Source of the DNA: Loripinus fragilis
Taxonomy: Eukaryota > Mollusca > Bivalvia > Lucinida > Lucinidae
DNA length: 64,000 nt
Reading direction: 5' to 3'
Assembly: GCA_964019695.1 (NCBI GenBank)
Contig: OZ026528.1
Coordinates: forward strand, 52,544,495 to 52,608,494
Shown here: positions 54,920 through 64,000 of the stretch, one piece after another
Layout: every line of letters begins with the position of its first letter
How positions within the stretch are numbered: the first letter of the stretch is position 1
The notes under the pieces: model-generated
Database searches by the model: none
Told to the model about the DNA's origin: nothing
Seen by the model: the letters and a program-made list of their open reading frames with translations, nothing else
Made by a program: the position numbers and the translations under genes

Positions 54920-57900
54920 GGCAAATGGATAAGCATGTTTCTCCTTTAATAAACGTACAACTATGTTCTGAAGTCGTTGTGAGGAGACGGTCAGAACTGG
55001 ATGAGCGTATTTCTAAATCAGATATGGGTATTACCATGTTCTAACTACGATCACAGCTGGCTGATCATGTTCCTCATCAGGTAGATGTATAAACATTATC
55101 TTACCGATGTAATGAGACGACCATGTTCCTTATGAAATAGTGGTATAACCATGCTCCGAACATGGTCATGAGATGATCATAATGGACGGAGCATGTTTCT
55201 TACCTGAATGAGATATAACCATGCTCTGACCGTCGTCACGAAACGATCACAACTGACGGTGCATGTTTCTTACCTGCTCTGTCCATTGTCATGAGACGAT
55301 GACAACTGTCGGAGCATGTTTCATACATAAATGATATATAACCATGCTCTGACCGTTGTCATGTCCCGATGACAACTGTCGGAGCATGTTTCATACCTTA
55401 GGGATGAATAACCATGCACTGACAGTTGTCATGAGACGATGACAACTGACGGAGCATGTTTCATACCTTAGTGATGAATAACCATGCTCTGACAGTTGTC
55501 ATGAGGCGATGACAACTGACGGAGCATGTTTCATACCTTAGGGATGAATAACCATGCTCTGACCGTTGTCATGAGGCGATGACAACTGACCCAGCATGTT
55601 TCATACCTTAGGGATGAATAACCATGCTCTAACTTTTGTCATGAGACGATAACAACTGACGGAGCATGTTTCATACCTTAGGGATGAATAACCATGCTCT
55701 GACCGTTGTCATGTCACGATGACAACTGTCGGAGCATGTTTCATACCTTAGGGATGAATAACCATGCTCTGACCGTTGTCATGAGACGATGACAACTGAC
55801 GGAGCATGTTTCATACCTTAGGAATGAATAACCATGCTATGACTATTGTCATGTCACGATGACAACTTATGGAGCATGTTTTATACCTAAGAGATGAATA
55901 ACCATGCTCTGACCGTTGTCATGTCATGATGGCAACTGACGGAGCATGTTTCATGTCTTAGGGATGAATAGCCATGCTCTGACCATTGCCAAGAGACGAT
56001 GACAACTGTCGGAGCATTTTTCATACCTTAGAGATGAATATCCATGCTTTGACCGTAGTCATGTCACGATAACAACTGTCGGAGCATGTTTCATACCTAA
56101 GAGATGAATAACCATGCTCTGACCGTTGTCATGTCACGATGACAACTGGCGGAGCATGTTTCTTACTTTAGAGATGAATAACCATGCTCTGACCGTTGTC
56201 ATGAGGCGATGACAACTGTCGGAGCATGTTTCATACCTTAGGGATAGATAATAATGCTCTGACCGTTGTCATGTCACGATGACAACTGACGGAGCATGTT
56301 TCATACCTTAGGGATGAATAACCATGCTCTGACAATTGTCATGTCACGATGACAACTGACGGAGCATGTTTCTTACTTTAGAGATGAATAACCATGCTCT
56401 GACCGTTGTCATGTCACGATGACAACTGTCGGAGCATGTTTCATACCTAAGGGATGAATAACCATGCTCTGACCGATGTCAGGAGTTGATGACAACTGAC
56501 TGAGCATGTTTCATACCTTAGGGATGAATAACCATGCTCTGACCGTTGTCATGTCAAGATGACAACTGTCGGAGCATGTTTCATACCCTAGGGATGAATA
56601 ACCATGCTCTGACCGTTGTCATGAGATGATGACAACTAACGGAGCATGTTTCATACCTAAGGGATGAATAACCATGCTCTGACCGTTGTCATGTCACGAT
56701 GACAACTGACGGAGCATGTTTCTTACTTTAGAGATGAATAACCATGCTCTGACCGTTGTCATGTCACGATGACAACTGTTGGAGCATGTTTCATACCTAA
56801 GGGATGAATAACCATGCTATGACTATTGTCATGTCACGATGACAACTTATGGAGCATGTTTTATACCTAAGAGATGAATAACCATGCTCTGACCGTTGTC
56901 ATGTCATGATGGCAACTGACGGAGCATGTTTCATGTCTTAGGGATGAATAGCCATGCTCTGACCATTGCCAAGAGACGATGACAACTGTCGGAGCATTTT
57001 TCATACCTTAGAGATGAATATCCATGCTTTGACCGTAGTCATGTCACGATAACAACTGTCGGAGCATGTTTCATACCTAAGAGATGAATAACCATGCTCT
57101 GACCGTTGTCATGTCACGATGACAACTGGCGGAGCATGTTTCTTACTTTAGAGATGAATAACCATGCTCTGACCGTTGTCATGAGGCGATGACAACTGTC
57201 GGAGCATGTTTCATACCTTAGGGATAGATAATAATGCTCTGACCGTTGTCATGTCACGATGACAACTGACGGAGCATGTTTCATACCTTAGGGATGAATA
57301 ACCATGCTCTGACAATTGTCATGTCACGATGACAACTGACGGAGCATGTTTCTTACTTTAGAGATGAATAACCATGCTCTGACCGTTGTCATGTCACGAT
57401 GACAACTGTCGGAGCATGTTTCATACCTAAGGGATGAATAACCATGCTCTGACCGATGTCAGGAGTTGATGACAACTGACTGAGCATGTTTCATACCTTA
57501 GGGATGAATAACCATGCTCTGACCGTTGTCATGTCAAGATGACAACTGTCGGAGCATGTTTCATACCCTAGGGATGAATAACCATGCTCTGACCGTTGTC
57601 ATGAGATGATGACAACTAACGGAGCATGTTTCATACCTAAGGGATGAATAACCATGCTCTGACCGTTGTCATATCACGATGACTTCTAACCGAGCATGTT
57701 TCATACCTTAGGGATGAATAACCATGCTCTGACCGTTGTCATGAGATGATGACAACTAACGGAGCATGTTTCATACCTAAGGGATGAATAACCATGCTCT
57801 GACCGTTGTCATGTCACGATGACAACTGACGGAGCATGTTTCTTACTTTAGAGATGAATAACCATGCTCTGACCGTTGTCATGTCACGATGACAACTGTT

Positions 57901-60900
57901 GGAGCATGTTTCATACCTAAGGGATGAATAACCATGCTCTGACCGTTGTCAGGAGTTGATGACAACTAACGGAGCATGTTTCATACCTTAGGGATGAATA
58001 TCCATGCTCTGACCGTTGTCATGTCAAGATGACTACTGTCGGAGCATGTTTCATACCCTTGGGATAAAAAACCATGCTCTGACCGTTGTCATGAGATGAT
58101 GACAACTAACGGAGCATGTTTCATATCTTAGGGATGAATAACCATGCTCTGACCGTTGTCATGTCAAGATGACAACTGTCGGAGCATGTTTCATACCCTA
58201 GGGATGAATAACCATGCTCTGACCGTTGTCATGAGATGATGACAACTAACGGAGCATGTTTCATACCTAAGGGATGAATAACCATGCTCTGACCGTTGTC
58301 ATGTCACGATGACAACTGTCGGAACATGTTTCATACTTTAGGGATGAATAACCATGCTCTGACCGTTGTCAGGAGACGATGACAACTGTCGGGGCATGTT
58401 TCATACCTTAGAGATGAATAACCATGCTCTGACCGTTGTCATGTCACGATGACAACTGTCGGAACATGTTTCATACTTTAGGGATGAACAACCATGCTCT
58501 GACCGTTGTCAGGAGACGATGACAACTGTCGGAGCATGTTTCATACCTTAGGGATGAATAACCATGCTCTGACCGTTGTCATGTCACGATGACAACTAAC
58601 GGAGCAAGTTTCATACCTTAGGTATGAATAACCATGCTCTGACCATTGTCATGAGACGATGACAACTGACGGAGCATGTTTCATACCTTAGGGATGAATA
58701 ACCATGCTCTGACCGTTGTCATGTCAAGATGACAACTGTCGGTGCATGTTTCATACCCTAGGGATGAATTACCATGCTCTGACCGTTGTCATGAGGCGAT
58801 GACAACTAACGGAGCATGTTTCATACCTAAGGGATGAATAACCATGCTCTGACCGTTGTCATATCACGATGACTTCTAACCGAGCATGTTTCATACCTTA
58901 GGTATGAATAACCATGCTCTGACCGTTGTCATGAGGCGATGACAACTGACGGAGCATGTTTCATACCTTAGGTATGAATAACCATGCTCTGACCGATGTC
59001 ATGAGGCGATGACAACTGACGGAGCATGTTTCATACCTTAGGGATGAATAACCATGCTCTGACCGTTGTCATGAGACGATGACAACTGACGGAGCATGTT
59101 TCATACCTTAGAGATGAATAACCATGCTCTGACCGTTATCAAATCACGATTACAACTGTCGGAGCATGTTTCATACCTAAGGGATGAATAACCATGCTCT
59201 GACCGTTGTCAGGAGTTGATGACAACTAACGGAGCATGTTTTATACCTTAGGGATGAATAACCATGCTCTGACCGTTGTCATGTCAAGATGACAACTGTC
59301 GGAGCATGTTTCATACCCTAGGGATGAATAACCATGCTCTGACCGTTGTCATGAGATGATGACAACTAACGGAGCATGTTTCATACCTTAGGGATGAATA
59401 ACCATGCTCTGACCGTTGTCATGTCACGATGACAACTGACGGAGCATGTTTCTTACTTTAGAGATGAATAACCATGCTCTGACCGTTGTCATGTCACGAT
59501 GACAACTGTTGGAGCATGTTTCATACCTAAGGGATGAATAACCATGCTCTGACCGTTGTCAGGAGTTGATGACAACTAACGGAGCATGTTTCATACCTTA
59601 GGGATGAATAACCATACTCTGACCGTTGTCATGTCAAGATGACAACTGTCGGAGCATGTTTCATACCCTAGGGATGAATAACCATGCTCTGACCGTTGTC
59701 ATGAGATGATGACAACTAACAGAGCATGTTTCATACCTTAGGGATGAATAACCATGCTCTGGCCGTTGTCACGTCACGATGACAACTGTCGGAGCATGTT
59801 TCATACCTTAGGGATGAATAACCATGCTCGGACCGTTGTTATGAGACGATGACAACTGTCGGAGCATGTTTCATACCTTAGGGATGAATAACCATGCTCT
59901 GACCGATGTCAGGAGTTGATGACAACTGACTGAGCATGTTTCATACCTTAGGGATGAATAACCATGCTCTGACCGTTGTCATGTCAAGATGACAACTGTC
60001 GGAGCATGTTTCATACCCTAGGGATGAATAACCATGCTCTGACCGTTGTCATGAGATGATGACAAGTAACGGAGCATGTTTCATACCTTAGGGATGAATA
60101 ACCATGCTCTGACCGTTGTCATGTCACGATGACCACTGACGGAGCATGTTTCTTACTTTAGAGATGAATAACCATGCTCTGACCGTTGTCATGTCACGAT
60201 GACAACTGTTGGAGCATGTTTCATACCTAAGGGATGAATAACAATGCTCTGACCGTTGTCAGGAGTTGATGACAACTAACGGAGCATGTTTCATACCTTA
60301 GGGATGAATATCCATGCTCTGACAGTTGTCATGTCAAGATGACTACTGTCGGAGCATTTTTCATACCCTTGGGATAAAAAACCATGCTCTGACCGTTGTC
60401 ATGAGATGATGACAACTAACGGTGCATGTTTCATATCTTAGGGATGAATAACCATGCTCTGACCGTTGTCATGTCACGATGACAACTGTCGGAGCATGTT
60501 TCATACCTTAGGGATGAATAACCATGCTCGGACCGTTGTCATGAGACGATGACAACTGTCGGAGCATGTTTCATACCTTATGGATGAATAACCATGCTCT
60601 GACCGTTGTCATGTCATGATGACAACTCGTCGGTGCATGTTTTATACCTAAGGGATGAATAACCATGCTCGGACCGTTGTCATGAGACGATGACAACTAA
60701 CGGATCATGTTTCATACCTTAGGGATGAATAACCATGCTCTGACCATTGTCATGAGTCGATGTCAACTGACGGAGCATGTTTCATACCTTAGAAATGAAT
60801 AACCATGCTCTGACCGTTGTCATGTCACAATGACAACTGTCGGAACATGTTTCATACTTTAGGGATGAATAACCATGCTCTGACCGTTGTCAGGAGACGA

Positions 60901-63900
60901 TGACAACTGTCGGGGCATGTTTCATACCTTAGAGATGAATAACCATGCTCTGACCGTTGTCATGTCACGATGACAACTGTCGGAACATGTTTCATACTTT
61001 AGGGATGAATAACCATGCTCTGACCGTTGTCAGGAGACGATGACAACTGTCGGAGCATGTTTCATACCTTAGGGATGAATAACCATGCTCTGACCGTTGT
61101 CATGTCACGATGACAACTAACGGAGCAAGTTTCATACCTTAGGTATGAATAACCATGCTCTGACCATTGTCATGAGACGATGACAACTGACGGAGCATGT
61201 TTCATACCTTAGGGATGAATAACCATGCTCTGACCGTTGTCATGTCAAGATGACAACTGTCGGTGCATGTTTCATACCCTAGGGATGAATTACCATGCTC
61301 TGACCGTTGTCATGAGGCGATGACAACTAACGGAGCATGTTTCATACCTAAGGGATGAATAACCATGCTCTGACCGTTGTCATGTCACGATGACTTCTAA
61401 CCGAGCATGTTTCATACCTTAGGTATGAATAACCATGCTCTGACCGTTGTCATGAGGCGATGACAACTGACGGAGCATGTTTCATACCTTAGGGATGAAT
61501 AACCATGCTCTGACCGTTGTCATGAGACGATGACAACTGACGGAGCATGTTTCATACCTTAGAGATGAATAACCATGCTCTGACCGTTATCATGTCACGA
61601 TTATAACTGTCGGAGCATGTTTCATACCTTAGGGATGAAAAACCATGCTCTGACCGTTGTCATGTCACGATGACAACTAACGGAGCATGTTTCATACCTT
61701 AGGGATCAATAACCATGCTCTGACCGTTGTCATGAGACGATGACAACTGACGGAGCATGTTTCATACCTTAGGAATAAATAACCATGCTATGACCATTGT
61801 CATGTTACGATGACAACTTACAGAGCATGTTTCATACCTAAGAGATGAATAACCATGCTCTGACCGTTGTCATGTCATGATGGCAACTGACGGAGCATGT
61901 TTCATGTCTTAGGGATGAATAGCCATGCTCTGACCGTTGCCAAGAGACGATGACAACTGTCGGAGCATTTTTCATACCTAAGAGATGAATGACCATGCTT
62001 TGACCGTTGTCATGTCACGATAACAACTGTCGGAGCATGTTTCATACCTAAGAGATGAATAACCATGCTCTGACCGTTGTCATGTCACGATGACAACTGT
62101 CGGAGCATGTTTCATACCTTAGGGATAGATAATAATGCTCTGACCGTTGTCATGTCACGATGACAACTGACGGAGCATGTTTCATACCTTAGGGATGAAT
62201 AACCATGCTCTGACCGTTGTCATGTCACGATGACAACTGACGGAGCATGTTTCTTACTTAAGAGATGAATGACCATGCTCTGACCGTTGTCATGTCACGA
62301 TGACAACTGTCGGAGCATGTTTCATACCTAAGGGATGAATAACCATGCTCTGACCGTTGTCAGGAGTTGATGACAACTAACGGAGCATGTTTCATACCTT
62401 AGGGATGAATAACCATGCTCTGACCGTTGTCATGTCAAGATGACAACTGTCGGAGCATGTTTCATACCCTAGGGATGAATAACCATGCTCTGACCGTTGT
62501 CATGAGATGATGACAACTAACGGAGCATGTTTCATACCTTAGGGATGAATAACCATGCTCTGACCGTTGTCATGTCACGATGACAACTGACGGAGCATGT
62601 TTCTTACTTTAGAGATGAATAACCAAGCTCTGACCGTTGTCATGTCACGATGACAACTGTCGGAGCATGTTTCATACCTAAGGGATGAATGACCATGCTC
62701 TGACCGTTGTCAGGAGTTGATGACAACTAACGGAGCATGTTTCATACCTTAGGGATGAATAACCATGCTCTGACCGTTGTCATGTCAAGATGACAACTGT
62801 CGGAGCATGTTTCATACCCTAGGGATGAATAACCATGCTCTGACCGTTGTCATGAGATGATGACAACTAACAGAGCATGTTTCATACCTTAGGGATGAAT
62901 AACCATGCTCTGGCCGTTGTCATGTTACGATGACAACTGTCGGAGCATGTTTCATACCTTAGGGATGAATAACCATGCTCGGACCGTTGTTATGAGACGA
63001 TGACAACTGTCGGAGCATGTTTCATACCTTAGGGATGAATAACCATGCTCTGACCGTTGTCATGTCATGATGAAAACTCGTCGGAGCATGTTTCATACCT
63101 TAGGGATGAATAACCATGCTCGGACCGTTGTCATGAGACGATGACAACTAAAGGATTATGTTTCATTCCTTAGGGATGAATAACCATGCTCTTACAGTTG
63201 TCATGTCACGAAGACAACTGTCGGATCATGTTTCATACCTAAGGGATGAATAACCATGCTCTGACCGTTGTCATGTCACGATGACAACTGTCGGAGCATG
63301 TTTCATACCTTAGGGATGAATAACCATGCTCTGACCATTGTCATGAGGCGATGACAACTGTCGGAGCATGTTTCATACCTTAGAGATGAATAACCATGCT
63401 CTGACCGTTATCATGTCTCGATGACAACTGTCGGAGCATGTTTCATACCTTAGAGATGGATAATTATGCTTTGACCGTTGTCATGTCATGATGGCAACTG
63501 ACGGAGCATGTTTCATACATGAGAGATAAATTATAATGCTCTGACCGTTGTCATGAGGCGATGACAACTGACAGAGCATGTTTCATACCTTAGAGATGAA
63601 TAACCATGCTCTGACCGTTGTCATGAGGCGATGACAACTGTCGGAGCATGTTTCATACCTTAGAGATGAATAACCATGCTCTGACCGTTATCATGTCACG
63701 ATGACAACTGTCGGAGCATGTTTCATACCTTAGAGATGGATAACCATGCTCTGACCGTTGTCATGTCATGATGGCAACTGACGGAGCATGTTTCATACAT
63801 GAGAGATAAATTATAATGCTCTGACCGTTGTCATGAGGCGATGACAACTGACAGAGCATGTTTCATACCTTAGAGATGAATAACCATGCTCTGACCGTTG

Positions 63901-64000
63901 TCATGTCACGATGACAACTGTCGGAACATGTTTCATACTTTAGGGATGAATAACCATGCTCTGACCGTTGTCAGGAGACGATGACAACTGTCGGAGCATG
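54920..64000 (+). repeat. 70 bp satellite array, about 130 units, continues past the window
   Basis: The unit contains GGAGCATGTTTCATACC, TTAGGGATGAATAACCATG, CTCTGACCGTTGTCAT, a 6 base spacer, and ATGACAACTG. About 46 bp of each unit is an imperfect palindrome centred on the spacer, with GTTGTCAT and ATGACAAC as perfect inner arms. The first units (54920-55300) are diverged and uneven in length; later units are highly similar with almost constant 70 bp spacing. Rare one-base insertions (near 60628 and 63079) shift the register. Spacer classes GTCACG, GTCAAG, GAGACG, GAGGCG, GAGATG and a GGAGTTG type recur in ordered groups. No ORF survives. Pericentromeric or other heterochromatic location is possible but not shown. 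Confidence 0.95.

Noticed and set aside
54920..64000. CRISPR-like array
   Set aside because: The whole 70 bp unit repeats; there are no unique spacers, the variable 6 base centre is from a few recurring classes, and there are no cas genes. This is satellite DNA.
54920..64000. Telomeric TTAGGG motif in the satellite
   Set aside because: TTAGGG occurs at most once per 70 bp unit, never in tandem.

Overview
The window reads as a repeat-dense, AT-rich nuclear segment from a metazoan, most likely a bivalve mollusc. This is inferred from the TRIM-like B-box/beta-propeller gene with no RING, the dispersed 160-170 bp tandem repeats, tRNA-derived SINEs, many short inverted-repeat elements and spliceosomal signals. 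No bacterial-type gene organisation is present. No database search was possible, so all family names rest on motifs and memory.

Layout. 1-2520: dispersed repeats, a MITE, two tRNA-SINEs (one splitting an older repeat) and a GT microsatellite. 3395-8172: a decayed DIRS/Ngaro-type tyrosine-recombinase retrotransposon with gag, RT, RNase H, recombinase and an SGNH-hydrolase-like ORF. 9945-10784: an internally deleted Tc1-like transposon with perfect 30 bp termini. 10785-26900: gene-poor DNA with MITEs (including a piggyBac-like one with TTAA flanks), a 165 bp tandem array and a 1.33 kb element with perfect 21 bp termini and many CGTACG motifs. 26885-29590: a 130 bp tandem array, then the only long conserved host-type gene, a minus-strand TRIM-like CDS broken by one in-frame TAA. 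30460-33470: repeats. 33893-36120: a pseudogene of a large uncharacterised metazoan protein family whose middle part is inverted. 36240-49360: repeats, a 1.29 kb TIR element, a SINE with a conserved-domain-like centre and more MITEs. 49361-51227: a TIR element whose right arm has been amplified about 42 times as a 42 bp repeat. 51510-53300: more repeats. 53750-54138: a CpG-rich promoter-like segment and a probable 14-codon first coding exon with a consensus splice donor. About 54920-64000: a 70 bp satellite of about 130 units running off the window end.

The genes do not form a pathway. The possibly live genic signals are the TRIM-like CDS and the first exon at 54097. Everything else is mobile-element or satellite biology. 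The most noteworthy observations are the cryptic inversion, the terminal-repeat-derived 42 bp array, the dyad-symmetric satellite with 5-unit higher-order structure, and the SGNH-bearing DIRS-type element with acceptor-like sequences ahead of its last two ORFs.
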